Shown in pieces: positions 55,246 through 64,000 of a DNA stretch of 64,000 nt. Below the pieces are notes generated by a model that did not search any database, was not told where the DNA came from, and saw only the letters and a list, made by a program, of their open reading frames with translations. A program made the translations under genes and the position numbers. Source of the stretch: Mesotaenium endlicherianum. Taxonomy: Eukaryota > Streptophyta > Zygnematophyceae > Zygnematales > Mesotaeniaceae. Location: positions 1-64,000 of the forward strand of contig WELA01006538.1 of the NCBI GenBank assembly GCA_009602735.1. The letters are read 5' to 3'. Within the stretch, counting starts at the first letter, position 1. Each line of letters starts with the position of its first letter.

Positions 55246-56763
55246 CTATTTGATACTATTAAACAAGCGCTTCCAGCGCAAGCCCTTATCCCAGCTGAAC
55301 CAGATCAGCGAGGCCTTTCCTACGATATGTGTTTCGGGTACAAAACCCCAGTAACGGCTATCCTGACTACGATGGCGGTTATCTCCCATCATCCAGTAAT
55401 AAGTGTATTGCGTGGTATAAGTATTCGCTTCTTTTCCGTTGATGAAATATTTGCCGTCACGCTCTTCCAGTTTGCTGTGTTCGTAAGTAGCGATCAATCT
55501 CCTGTACAGCGCAATGGTTTGCGGATTGAGCGGCAGCACATCTCCTTTTTTAGGTATTCGGATGGGCCCGTAATTATCGACCGACCAGGGATAATTGGCG
55601 TCGTCGTTAGGGAAAGTATTGCCCACAAAATTATCAACGTGCGGTGTTACCGATTTAATGTGAGGTTGCTTCTTCGCCATCTCCGCCTCGGCATGTGTCA
55701 TATTGATCACATACAACCCTGGTGTATTGGTAACAGGCCGTAGTTGCATGCGGTTATTGTCTTCCGTGTCGATCCCCAATTCTTTTACGAGTTCTTCCGG
55801 CAAAGCATTGCCATCTGTGGTAACCAGGTATTCTGTTTGTGAATTGGGCGGAACCAGGGCAGGTTGTCCGTTTATATATAATACACCTTCTTTTACCTGT
55901 AGCAGATCTCCTCCTACCGCCACGCAACGTTTGATGTAATTATCGGTTTTATCCATCGGATGTACAATGATGGGCGGCAGCGAAGCATCGGCCATCATTT
56001 CTTCGCGGTTACCCTTGTATTGGGTACGCAGCACATCATAATAAGTAACCTTACTGCCATAATCGGGATGATTGATGATGGTATCTCCGGCGGGAAAATT
56101 GAACACCACCACATCGTTCCGTTTTACTTCTGAAAAAGCATAGAGTCGCTTATATGGCAACTGCACCGCTTTGATATAAGAAGGTGTTGTTTGCGAGAAG
56201 GGCATGGTATTGTGTACAAAAGGAAAACTGAGCGGCGTTTGTGGAATGCGGGCGCCGTAGGTCATTTTATTCACAAAGAGAAAATCATTGATCAGCAATG
56301 TCTTCTCCATACTCTCGGTAGGAATCACATACGCTTCAAAAATAAACGTGCGGATGATGGTAGCCGCCACTACGGCAAATACACCTGCATCGATCCATTC
56401 CCTCGATACCGGCTTCCGATAACTGTGGAAGCCTGCTTCACCATGCCATTTTTCGTCTTTGGAGAAGCCGAGATAAGGCAGGTAAATAAAGGGCACCAGT
56501 ACGGTAAGCGTATGATGTATCAGGTTGAACCGCTTGAAGTGCATTACAAAGATGATGGTGATCCAGATGGTAATGAATTGTCCCGCTATAGGAATCAGTT
56601 GCAACCAGAACCAGTATTTGCGTATATGGCATTGCTGAACAATGAGCCAGGTATTGTAGAAAGGAATCAGCGCTTTCCAGGGAGTGAGTCCCGCTTTTTT
56701 AAACATACCATACAAACCGATATGCCAGCCAACCACATAAATAATGCATAAAAACAAACCCAT
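55246..56763 (-). CDS. lepB: signal peptidase I, large Bacteroidota form
   Basis: A 505-residue S26 peptidase that removes signal peptides at the outer face of the inner membrane. The N-terminal ~100 residues are an extra hydrophobic domain (DUF5684-like). The catalytic Ser151 is in [15 protein letters not shown] and the general-base Lys in [13 protein letters not shown]; the C-terminal [21 protein letters not shown] closes the fold. A large insertion between the Lys box and the C-terminal box is typical of this phylum. Confidence 0.94.
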   Translation of the reverse strand: MGLFLCIIYVVGWHIGLYGMFKKAGLTPWKALIPFYNTWLIVQQCHIRKYWFWLQLIPIAGQFITIWITIIFVMHFKRFNLIHHTLTVLVPFIYLPYLGFSKDEKWHGEAGFHSYRKPVSREWIDAGVFAVVAATIIRTFIFEAYVIPTESMEKTLLINDFLFVNKMTYGARIPQTPLSFPFVHNTMPFSQTTPSYIKAVQLPYKRLYAFSEVKRNDVVVFNFPAGDTIINHPDYGSKVTYYDVLRTQYKGNREEMMADASLPPIIVHPMDKTDNYIKRCVAVGGDLLQVKEGVLYINGQPALVPPNSQTEYLVTTDGNALPEELVKELGIDTEDNNRMQLRPVTNTPGLYVINMTHAEAEMAKKQPHIKSVTPHVDNFVGNTFPNDDANYPWSVDNYGPIRIPKKGDVLPLNPQTIALYRRLIATYEHSKLEERDGKYFINGKEANTYTTQYTYYWMMGDNRHRSQDSRYWGFVPETHIVGKASLIWFSWDKGLRWKRLFNSIK

Positions 56764-56845
56764 ATTGTCCGATTAAGTAGTAACAAAAATATCCTTTTCA
56801 CCCAGTTCCGGGCTTTCGGAAGGTCAAAGTTTTCTTAAATAAATG

Positions 56846-58006
56846 CTATTTGGGCAGTACATACGCCGCTACATCTGCCGCGGTGATCTCTTTACCCGAT
56901 AAAATGATGAGTCGCTCCACCACATTCCGCAGTTCGCGGATATTGCCGGTCCAGTTGTGCTGCTTCAACACGTCCAACGCTTTTTTATCGATTCCCTTTT
57001 TGACCTGCCCGTATTCTTCTGCCACATCGGTCAGGAACTTTTCAACCAGCAGGGGCACATCATCGCGCCGCTCATTCAGCGAAGGCACATGTATCAATAT
57101 CACGCCCAGCCTGTGGTACAGGTCGAGCCGGAAGCTCTTGGCATCTACTTCTTTGAGTAGGTCTTTATTGGTGGCGGCAATTACACGCACATCTACCGAT
57201 ATTTCTTTTTCACCACCCACCCGGGTGATCTTGCCCTCTTGCAGTGCACGCAGCACTTTAGCCTGCGCGCCCAGACTCATATCACCTATCTCATCCAGGA
57301 AAAGCGTTCCTCCATGTGCCTGTTCAAATTTGCCGATACGCTGTTTGATGGCTGAAGTGAAAGAGCCTTTTTCGTGGCCGAACAATTCGCTTTCGATGAG
57401 CTCGCTGGGAATAGCGGCGCAGTTCACTTCTACCAATGGTGCACCGGCACGGTTACTCTTCTCATGCAGCCAGCGGGCTACTAATTCTTTACCGCTGCCA
57501 TTCTCACCGGTGATCAGCACCCTGGCATCGGTAGGCGCTACTTTATCAATGGTCTCTTTGATCTTTACAATGGCTTCGCTCTCCCCAATGATCTCCTGTA
57601 CTTTGGATACTTTGCGTTTGAGCACCCGGGTCTCTTTTACGAGCGAAGTCCTGTCCATCGCATTGCGGATGGTAATCAGCAACCTGTTGAGATCGGGCGG
57701 CTTGGATATATAATCAAAAGCCCCCTTCTTCACAGCATCCACTGCTGTTTCTATATTACCGTGCCCACTGATCATGATCACCGGTATTTCCGGGTTGTGA
57801 TCAGTGGCTTTTTGCAGGAATTCCAATCCGTCGAGTTTGGGCATTTTGATATCGCACAAAACAATGTCGTAGGTAGACGCTGTAAATTTTTTCAGTCCTT
57901 CTTCTCCATCCGCCGCCTCATCCACTTTGAATCCTTCATTCCCGAGAATATCTTTCAATACACTCCTGATGGCGCGTTCATCATCAATGATCAGAATATT
58001 GGGCAT
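56846..58006 (-). CDS. NtrX-like sigma-54 response regulator lacking a DNA-binding domain
   Basis: A 386-residue protein. Receiver domain 1-120 with phospho-acceptor Asp52 (DIVLCDIKMP) and Lys102; AAA+ domain from about 140 with Walker A GENGSGKE (167-174), Walker B LFLDEIGDMS and GNIRELRNVVERL. The sigma-54-contacting GAFTGA loop reads GSFTSA (214-219). The chain ends at the C-subdomain of AAA+ (AYVLPK); the usual Fis-type HTH is missing. It may act from solution on sigma-54 promoters or have lost that role. Possible partner: NtrY-like kinase at 423-4193. Confidence 0.88.
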   Translation of the reverse strand: MPNILIIDDERAIRSVLKDILGNEGFKVDEAADGEEGLKKFTASTYDIVLCDIKMPKLDGLEFLQKATDHNPEIPVIMISGHGNIETAVDAVKKGAFDYISKPPDLNRLLITIRNAMDRTSLVKETRVLKRKVSKVQEIIGESEAIVKIKETIDKVAPTDARVLITGENGSGKELVARWLHEKSNRAGAPLVEVNCAAIPSELIESELFGHEKGSFTSAIKQRIGKFEQAHGGTLFLDEIGDMSLGAQAKVLRALQEGKITRVGGEKEISVDVRVIAATNKDLLKEVDAKSFRLDLYHRLGVILIHVPSLNERRDDVPLLVEKFLTDVAEEYGQVKKGIDKKALDVLKQHNWTGNIRELRNVVERLIILSGKEITAADVAAYVLPK

Positions 58007-58038
58007 GGTACTCTTTGTTTGTTGCTAAGATAGGGAGA

Positions 58039-60102
58039 TCAGAAACTATATTGGACACCGGCGAAAAAGTTCCGGCCGGGCGCCGGGTTATAGAACCTTT
58101 TACCAACGGCATTGATATCGTTCCCCAGGCTGTATACCTGGTTCAGGAGGTTATCAACACCTGCGAAAAAATGCAGTATGCGGCCGTTCTTTTTCCAGCG
58201 ATAGCCTGCCTTCCATTGCAGCAACTGGTATGCAGCCGCATACACATCGTTGGCATCCGTCAGCGGCAATGAGCTGGTAGCGTTCAATGAAACAGCGCTA
58301 TAGAGACCATTCTTTGTTTCCAGGTCCAGTCCGCTTACCCAACCATTCCGCGGCACACCCGTGAGCGCATTACCCGAATAATCGATGGTGCCTTGTTTGT
58401 ACCCCTCGAAATAATAAGGCTGGTAGCTATAGCTGCTCCATACCTGCAGTTGGTTGATGAACCCTTGCGGCCGCAGCGGTAATCGATACCGCAACAGCGC
58501 CTCCACTCCTTTCTGCACAGCGCCTCCTGCATTTACAAAATATTCGGCTCCGGCGCTGTTAACCCTTCTTACAATCGCATCCTGTAACCTGAAATAATAA
58601 GCAGCCACATCGAATTGCAAACGCCTGTTCAGCGCATAACCCTTGATCCCTGCCTCGTAGTTCCATCCCTGCTCTGCATTCAGGTCTCCATGGTAGTTCC
58701 GGTCTGCCGGCCTGAGCTCAGCCTGCGTAGGCGGAGAAAATCCTTTGGCTATCAGTGCATATATTGTTACCCCAGGCTTCAACCGATAGGATAATGCTAT
58801 GCGGGGTGTTAATACCGCATTGATCTGGCGGCGCTGTTCAACAGGCGAAGGGTCCGACATCCTGATGAAACTGTACGATTGATTATTCAAACTCAAGCCC
58901 GCAGTAATATCCCATTTTGCATCCGGACGATAACTGGCCTGTGTAAACAGAAACCATTGTGCGGCGTGTACTTTGTCTTTGAATTGCACGGTGTCCTGCA
59001 CACCGGCGCGGTTACCATAATCGTCAATGGCCGATCTGTTATATAGCCATTCTGCGCCGCTCACCCATTGCAACACGCCAGGTGAACGGCGTGGATGAAA
59101 ACTGAAATGAAAACCTGCTCCAAGGTTGTCTTCAGCCCTTTTTTCATAATTGGTGATGAAGGGATTGCGGAACCGCGTGGTATTGGCTGTTACAAAACTT
59201 TTGAGTTGCCATACATCACTCAATGCCGCTTCATGAGATATGCCTGCAAAAAAAGTGCTGTTGTAAATGGCAGCTTTTTGCTGTACCGCACCTGGCAGGT
59301 TCCCGGCGGGCTGCCGCGCCAGTTGCGGATCCTGTTGCATTTGCGCCAGCGTAATACCCCCGGGTGTTTGATAATACAGGTTGGTATAAAAAAGCAGGAA
59401 TTTCAATTGTTGTTGTTTGAAAGAAAAAGCACCGTTCCATTGCAATCCATCCCTGCGCATGGCCGACTGCTGGCGGTAACCATCCGATTGTGTATGTACT
59501 TGTTGCAATGAAGAATGAAAGGTCTGGTTACTGTATTGCCATCCTGCTTGTTGTTGCAGCAGTCCGTACGACCCGCCCAACAGCCCTGCTTCAAAATGAT
59601 GTGTCGACTGCAGACTGAAAGTATCAACTGAGCGCAGCAACAATGCCCCGCCCGTGCCGGCGCCATATACGCTTGCAGCCGGACCTTTCAGCAGTTCTGC
59701 ACCGCTGAGTTGCTGTACAGACAAGAGGTTGAGATAAGTATTACCTCCCCCATCGGTCAGGGGAAAATCATTCCAGTATACTTTTATATTACGTACCCCG
59801 AAAGGCGAGCGCAGCAGGCTGCCGCGGAAAGATAAGCGGTAGCTGGCAGGTGATCTTTCTTCCATCCGCACACCTGGTATGGTATTGAAAGATGATACCA
59901 GGGTAACCGGAGATATTTTTTGTAATCCTTCCCTGTTGATCGTTGCAATGGCCGCTGGCAGTGATTCCCATTTTGCATTCCCATAAAAAGCAGTTACTAC
60001 TACTTCGTCCAGTTTCGCAGCACTGTCTTGCTGACTGGTTTGCCAAGCAAACGACACTTTCGTTGAGCAACAAGCTATGAGCATGAGGAGGGAGAGGCGC
60101 AT
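58039..60102 (-). CDS. TonB-dependent receptor
   Basis: A 687-residue outer-membrane receptor. Signal peptide at the N-terminus (LSLLMLIACCSTKVSFAWQ), then a plug domain from about residue 30 (LDEVVVTAFYGN; SFNTIPGVRMEERSP; GPAASVYGAGTGGALLLRS) and a 22-strand-type barrel ending in a terminal aromatic strand (RNFFAGVQYSF). No N-terminal carboxypeptidase-like extension, as in siderophore/haem-type receptors rather than SusC. Substrate unknown; 32 bp upstream of the NtrX-like gene on the same strand. Confidence 0.9.
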   Translation of the reverse strand: MRLSLLMLIACCSTKVSFAWQTSQQDSAAKLDEVVVTAFYGNAKWESLPAAIATINREGLQKISPVTLVSSFNTIPGVRMEERSPASYRLSFRGSLLRSPFGVRNIKVYWNDFPLTDGGGNTYLNLLSVQQLSGAELLKGPAASVYGAGTGGALLLRSVDTFSLQSTHHFEAGLLGGSYGLLQQQAGWQYSNQTFHSSLQQVHTQSDGYRQQSAMRRDGLQWNGAFSFKQQQLKFLLFYTNLYYQTPGGITLAQMQQDPQLARQPAGNLPGAVQQKAAIYNSTFFAGISHEAALSDVWQLKSFVTANTTRFRNPFITNYEKRAEDNLGAGFHFSFHPRRSPGVLQWVSGAEWLYNRSAIDDYGNRAGVQDTVQFKDKVHAAQWFLFTQASYRPDAKWDITAGLSLNNQSYSFIRMSDPSPVEQRRQINAVLTPRIALSYRLKPGVTIYALIAKGFSPPTQAELRPADRNYHGDLNAEQGWNYEAGIKGYALNRRLQFDVAAYYFRLQDAIVRRVNSAGAEYFVNAGGAVQKGVEALLRYRLPLRPQGFINQLQVWSSYSYQPYYFEGYKQGTIDYSGNALTGVPRNGWVSGLDLETKNGLYSAVSLNATSSLPLTDANDVYAAAYQLLQWKAGYRWKKNGRILHFFAGVDNLLNQVYSLGNDINAVGKRFYNPAPGRNFFAGVQYSF

Positions 60103-60123
60103 CAGTTGATATTATGAAAAGAC

Positions 60124-60158
60124 AATAAAAAAAACCCGGAACACAAAATTCCGGGTTT
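60124..60158 (-). terminator. rho-independent terminator of pdhB
   Basis: On the minus strand the 10-bp perfect stem AAACCCGGAA/TTCCGGGTTT (60149-60158 with 60132-60141) continues into a U-rich run, 18 bp after the pdhB stop. Confidence 0.85.
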
Positions 60159-60176
60159 ACTGTATATATAATTCGT

Positions 60177-61163
60177 TTATTTTTTCATGTACATGACTTC
60201 TTTTACCAGCTTCACCGTCCTGCTGATATCGGGAATGGCAAGCGCAGCGAGGTTGGGCGCATAGTGCATAGGCGCATCTGCGCTGGTGATGCGGCGAATT
60301 GGCGCATCGAGGTAATCGAAGCCCTCTTTCTGTATGCGGTAGGTGATCTCTGAAGAAACAGAAGCAAAGGGCCATTGTTCTTCTACAATCACCAGGCGGT
60401 TGGTTTTCTTAACACTTTCAAGGATGGTTCTCCAATCAAGCGGACGAATGGTACGGAGGTCGATCACTTCTGCACTCACACCTTCTTTTTCCAGTTCTGC
60501 AGCGGCGCCCAAAGCCACTTTCATCATCTTATTAAAAGAAACGATGGTTACATCGCGGCCCTGTTTTTTAACATCGGCCTTACCCAGGGGAATATAATAT
60601 TCTTCTTCAGGCACATCGCTTTTATCACCATAGCCTACTTCCGACTCCATAAAAATAACGGGATCTTCTTCGTAACGGATGGCTTGCTTCAGCAAACCTT
60701 TGGCATCATATCCATTAGAGGGTGATACCACTTTGAGGCCGGGAATATTGGCATAGTAGCTTTCAAAAGCTGTAGAGTGCTGGGCGCCCAGTTGGCCGGC
60801 GCTGCCGTTGGGTCCGCGGAACACGATCGGACAACCGATCTGTCCGCCGCTCATGGCCAGCATTTTAGAAGCGGTATTCAGGATCTGGTCCAGGGCCAGC
60901 ACGGCAAAGTTCCAGGTCATGAATTCCACAACAGGACGTAGTCCGTTCTGGGCAGCACCCACTGCCACAGCAGCAAATCCCAGCTCAGAAATGGGTGTAT
61001 CAATTACTCGTTTCTCTCCAAATTCTGCCAGCATACCCTGGCTCACTTTATAGGCTCCATTATACTCGGCCACTTCCTCACCCATGAGGAAAACCCGCTC
61101 GTCTCTTCTCATCTCTTCACTCATGGCTTCACGCAAAGCCTCTCTTAAAGCAATTGAACGCAT
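60177..61163 (-). CDS. pdhB: pyruvate dehydrogenase E1 component, beta subunit
   Basis: A 328-residue transketolase-like subunit that with E1-alpha decarboxylates pyruvate onto lipoamide. Landmarks: REALREAMSEEMRRDERVFLMGEEVAEYNGAYKVS, TPISELGFAAVAVGAA, ENGSAGQ-like FRGPNGSAGQLGAQHS and VIDLRTIRPLDWRTI. ATG 61163 begins the conserved part. pdhA is not adjacent, so the subunits are encoded apart or outside the window. Own promoter and terminator. Confidence 0.94.
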   Translation of the reverse strand: MRSIALREALREAMSEEMRRDERVFLMGEEVAEYNGAYKVSQGMLAEFGEKRVIDTPISELGFAAVAVGAAQNGLRPVVEFMTWNFAVLALDQILNTASKMLAMSGGQIGCPIVFRGPNGSAGQLGAQHSTAFESYYANIPGLKVVSPSNGYDAKGLLKQAIRYEEDPVIFMESEVGYGDKSDVPEEEYYIPLGKADVKKQGRDVTIVSFNKMMKVALGAAAELEKEGVSAEVIDLRTIRPLDWRTILESVKKTNRLVIVEEQWPFASVSSEITYRIQKEGFDYLDAPIRRITSADAPMHYAPNLAALAIPDISRTVKLVKEVMYMKK

Positions 61164-61187
61164 ATCGCTGTTGGTTAAATTGAGGGG

Positions 61188-61220
61188 CAAAAATATAAGA
61201 TTATGGGGTATAAAACCAAA
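61188..61220 (-). promoter_or_regulatory. promoter of pdhB
   Basis: On the minus strand TTTG (61217-61220), 21-bp spacer, TATTTTTG (61188-61195): a full match to the Bacteroidota pattern, 24 bp before the ATG. Confidence 0.6.
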
Positions 61221-61250
61221 AAGAAATCCCCTGTTGGGCAAACAGGGGAT
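61218..61250 (-). terminator. rho-independent terminator of the second TonB receptor
   Basis: On the minus strand ATCCCCTGTT/AACAGGGGAT (61241-61250 with 61226-61235) is followed by TTCTTTTTGG, 23 bp after the receptor stop. Its tail overlaps the -33 of pdhB. Confidence 0.8.
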
Positions 61251-61273
61251 CTTCCGGTTTATTGTTAAGCAGT

Positions 61274-64000
61274 TTAAAACACATTAAAACCATAGCTGAT
61301 ATAGTAAAGCCCTCCGATCTGCGGGTTACCAAAACCAGTACGGTAATATTTATTGAATATGTTGGAGCCGCCTATTTTGATCAATGATTTGGAAGCAGGC
61401 AGCTTGTAGCTCACCATCGCATCTACTGTTGAATAAGATGGCATGGGACCTACTGCAAATGTGCCTTCATAATTGAATTTATCGATCCACCTGTATACCA
61501 CACTGAAACCGAAGCGGTTGTCTTTCAGGAAACCTGAATTGCTGAATGCCAGGTTAACGCGGTATTTGGGGGTATTGAAAAAAGATACAAATCCTGCTGG
61601 CAGGTCTCCTATCACGTCTGAATACACGTTACCACTTACAGAATAGTTCCTGGGCAACAGGTATTCCAGTGAAGCGCCCCATCCGCTCGTGGTTACCTCA
61701 GTGGGGGTATTGACTGCAATACTGTAAATGGTGCGTGTAGAGGGACTCAACAGGCCGATCGGACTGCCTGTATTAGATTGTATCACAACCACCCTGCTAA
61801 GGAAGTCTTTGGATTTGCCCCAGTAACCATATACATCTATCAACAGTTTTTTGTCGACCAGGCCTTTGTAGCCGACTTCAAAAGAACGGCTGGATTCTGG
61901 TTTGAATTCGCCGAATTGTTGTTCTTGTAATAATGCCGGATTAGGACTGCCCGCAGCAGCGCTTGCGCCGAATGCAGCTACACTGCCCGGTGTGTATACT
62001 TTATTACCACTGAAGTTATAATAGTCACGCAACTGCGGCAATCCGCCCATTAAACGAACACCGCCACTCACCAACAGGTTGATCCACTGGTCTTGCGTGG
62101 TGGGAAATCGATAAGCTGTCTGGTAAGAGAACCGCAGGTTATGATCTTTTGCCAGCTTCACTACCGCTGTTGCCCTGGGGGTAAAACGTCCGGCGAAATT
62201 GGTATTCTTATCGTAACGTCCAGATACGGTGAGTTTCAGCACATCGTTCAGCATTTTTTGTGATACCTGTCCGTATGCACCTACTTCATTGATCTTGATA
62301 GTACCTGCTGTATCGGCAAACAAAGTACCTTTTGAATCCAGTACATATTGTTTGAAGCTGCCGCCCACCAACAGTTCTGTACCCGACTTATCGAGCCCCA
62401 GGTCGTTGGTAAAATTGTATTGTCCTTCTACCACATTCAATTTAGATTGATCGAGGAACAAACCACCTCCCTGTGAAATGGGTTTTCCAGCCACTTGTTG
62501 GAACATCAGGTTGTTACCGATAAAGCCGGTAGGTCTGCCCTGGTCGGCAAAACCTCTTGCAGCAGCATGCGCCGTCAGGTCAGGTGCCCCCTGATCGCGG
62601 GCAGCAACATACGCCGAAAGATATTGCGGGTACCAGGTAGCGCTGGCTTTCCACGCCTCGTTGAAGAGACGGGTAGTTACGGTTGCATTGAAAGAACTTC
62701 CGGCATTCTCACGGGTGGTATAGGCCCGCACATGCCAGTTCCTGTGACGAAGTTCCAGTTTGTACTGACCAATTTTCAGGTCTTTTAATGAATAGCGGTC
62801 GCTACCAGTATAGACAGAATTACCGGTACCGAAATAAGCAGCAAGCGATGCTTCGATGGAATTGCTGAGTTTGTAGTGCAGGGCTCCCGACAATTTCAGG
62901 TTCACGGTATTGGGATCGATCACATCTTTTTCGTCGTACCCGGTTCTGCTCACACTTTGGTTACCAAAATAATTTTTATTGGCATTCGAACCATAGAGAA
63001 TGGGTACATAAGGCGCCAGCGGAGCCAGGCTGGCATTGCCCGCTACAAAGGCACTCAACTGTGCCAGCGTCATGGAAGGATTGCTGTTGATGATGCCATC
63101 AATAGCGGCCGTACCGCCTGCCCCTACAGCACTGCGTACGCTGGCAGCGATGCCTGCCATTGGTTGGGTGGTTTCATCACCATACACATTCACACCATCA
63201 TAATTGGGATCGGTGTACCTGCTGCCGGGAATGACTTGTCCGTATGGCGCATAAGGCGTACTCGCCCTTGAATAGTTATCGGTTTGGTTGGCCACCCAGT
63301 CCTGGGCCTGTATCAGTTGCGCTCCTATCTTAAACGCCCAACGCTCACTCAGCTTTTTGGCCCAACGAAGACTCCAGTCGTAATAGGGCGCCTTGTTGCG
63401 TTCATAATTATCGATATGATTGACGCCCTGTTTGATCTGGAAACTCAATCCCTGGTATTTGAAAGGGTTCTTACTATTGATCAAAATAGTACCATTGGTA
63501 CCGCCCGGACCATACAACGCCGAAGAAGCGCCCGGCAACAATTCCATATTGTCTACATCCAGTTCGGTGAGCCCGATGACATTACCTACAGAAAAGTTCA
63601 GGCCCGGCGCCTGGTTATCCATACCATCTACCAATTGGTTGAGTTTGGTGTTGCCGCTGCTATTGAACCCGCGGGTACCCATACTTTTAAAAGTGAGACT
63701 AGCAGTTACCACATCAACCCCTTTCAGGTTGGTGATCATATCGTAGTAGTTGGCAGCCGGTGTATTGCGGATGGCAGCACTGCTGATCCGTTCGATGGAA
63801 ACCGGAGATTCCAGTATTTTTTCAGGGGTGCGGGAAGCAGCTACCACTACTTCATCACCCAGTGTAAAAGAAACGTCCAGGTCAACACTCAGCGCCTCAC
63901 CGCCTTTAAAATCGATTTCTTTTGTACCGTAACCTACCGAAGAAAATACCAATGTAAATGGAGGTTTTTGTACGGTGGTAAACCTGAAATTGCCTTTATC
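61274..64000 (-). CDS. TonB-dependent receptor with carboxypeptidase-like domain, 5' end outside window
   Basis: At least 908 residues; the frame stays open to the window edge, so the start is missing. The visible N-terminus is the end of a carboxypeptidase-regulatory-like domain (FSSVGYGTKEIDFKGG), followed by a plug (DEVVVAASRTPEKILESPVSIERI; GASSALYGPGGTNGTILINS) and a large barrel that ends FGNPQIGGLYYISYGFNVF. The plug resembles colicin/vitamin/siderophore-type receptors more than SusC. Its role is TonB-driven uptake across the outer membrane; substrate unknown. Confidence 0.9.
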   Translation of the reverse strand, partial: DKGNFRFTTVQKPPFTLVFSSVGYGTKEIDFKGGEALSVDLDVSFTLGDEVVVAASRTPEKILESPVSIERISSAAIRNTPAANYYDMITNLKGVDVVTASLTFKSMGTRGFNSSGNTKLNQLVDGMDNQAPGLNFSVGNVIGLTELDVDNMELLPGASSALYGPGGTNGTILINSKNPFKYQGLSFQIKQGVNHIDNYERNKAPYYDWSLRWAKKLSERWAFKIGAQLIQAQDWVANQTDNYSRASTPYAPYGQVIPGSRYTDPNYDGVNVYGDETTQPMAGIAASVRSAVGAGGTAAIDGIINSNPSMTLAQLSAFVAGNASLAPLAPYVPILYGSNANKNYFGNQSVSRTGYDEKDVIDPNTVNLKLSGALHYKLSNSIEASLAAYFGTGNSVYTGSDRYSLKDLKIGQYKLELRHRNWHVRAYTTRENAGSSFNATVTTRLFNEAWKASATWYPQYLSAYVAARDQGAPDLTAHAAARGFADQGRPTGFIGNNLMFQQVAGKPISQGGGLFLDQSKLNVVEGQYNFTNDLGLDKSGTELLVGGSFKQYVLDSKGTLFADTAGTIKINEVGAYGQVSQKMLNDVLKLTVSGRYDKNTNFAGRFTPRATAVVKLAKDHNLRFSYQTAYRFPTTQDQWINLLVSGGVRLMGGLPQLRDYYNFSGNKVYTPGSVAAFGASAAAGSPNPALLQEQQFGEFKPESSRSFEVGYKGLVDKKLLIDVYGYWGKSKDFLSRVVVIQSNTGSPIGLLSPSTRTIYSIAVNTPTEVTTSGWGASLEYLLPRNYSVSGNVYSDVIGDLPAGFVSFFNTPKYRVNLAFSNSGFLKDNRFGFSVVYRWIDKFNYEGTFAVGPMPSYSTVDAMVSYKLPASKSLIKIGGSNIFNKYYRTGFGNPQIGGLYYISYGFNVF

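Noticed and set aside
1-64000. CRISPR arrays, prophage, IS elements, rRNA
   Set aside because: No regularly spaced repeats, phage or transposase genes, or rRNA sequence were seen on either strand.

Overview
The window looks like chromosomal DNA of a Bacteroidota bacterium, most likely family Chitinophagaceae (Chitinophaga/Niastella-like). Clues are lineage-typical families (DUF2851, DUF3667, a CHU_C/gliding-type C-terminal domain, a 505-residue signal peptidase I, a DUF2520 + KdsC + UbiA + Maf cluster, two TonB-dependent receptors), promoter-like TTTG-N(19-22)-TAnnTTTG pairs, weak Shine-Dalgarno signals and several TTG starts. There is no rRNA, phage, transposase, IS or CRISPR. Two tRNAs lie side by side.

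Layout. 1-0.42 kb: AT-rich, with the fossil of a double-glycine-leader bacteriocin-like peptide gene. 0.42-6 kb: operon DUF3667 > mazG > NtrY-type kinase. 6-10.97 kb: YD-repeat protein, SSS sugar symporter, HD hydrolase, an AraC-type membrane sensor lacking its DNA-binding half, GNAT. 10.98-15 kb: operon GntP permease > RidA > D-threonine aldolase-like > M19 dipeptidase, read as D-amino-acid/dipeptide scavenging. 15-16.9 kb: an AT-rich island with a degenerate tandem repeat, a lipoprotein with a Cys/Gly-rich tail and a small three-TM protein.

16.9-23.1 kb is the most interesting region. folE, a CarH/LitR-type MerR-B12 regulator, a 50-residue DUF2256 protein, two SDR enzymes, a TetR-like regulator and an ABC1/AarF kinase are spaced by GTCTAA/TTAGAC half-sites, mostly as inverted pairs. 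A decayed photolyase/cryptochrome gene follows the kinase. I read this as a cobalamin/light-responsive stress regulon that has lost its photolyase at this locus.

23.1-32.9 kb: methyltransferase, tRNA-Leu(UAA), tRNA-Gly(GCC), glycosyltransferase, serine hydrolase, rocD, kynA, pyrF, M16 peptidase. 33-38.3 kb: glycogen synthesis (glgA > glgC), sugar transporter and ROK sugar kinase. 38.3-46.3 kb: lipA, a barrel-like protein, OsmC, then a minus-strand run DUF2520 > ferredoxin > IscX > KdsC > UbiA > Maf > DUF2851. 46.4-55.2 kb: topA, desaturase, SirB1-like, OsmC, CsaA, MGMT, a CHU_C secreted protein, cdd. 55.2-64 kb: lepB, an NtrX-like regulator without an HTH, two TonB receptors (the second cut by the window end) and pdhB.

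Family assignments rest on motifs recognised by eye; no database search was run.
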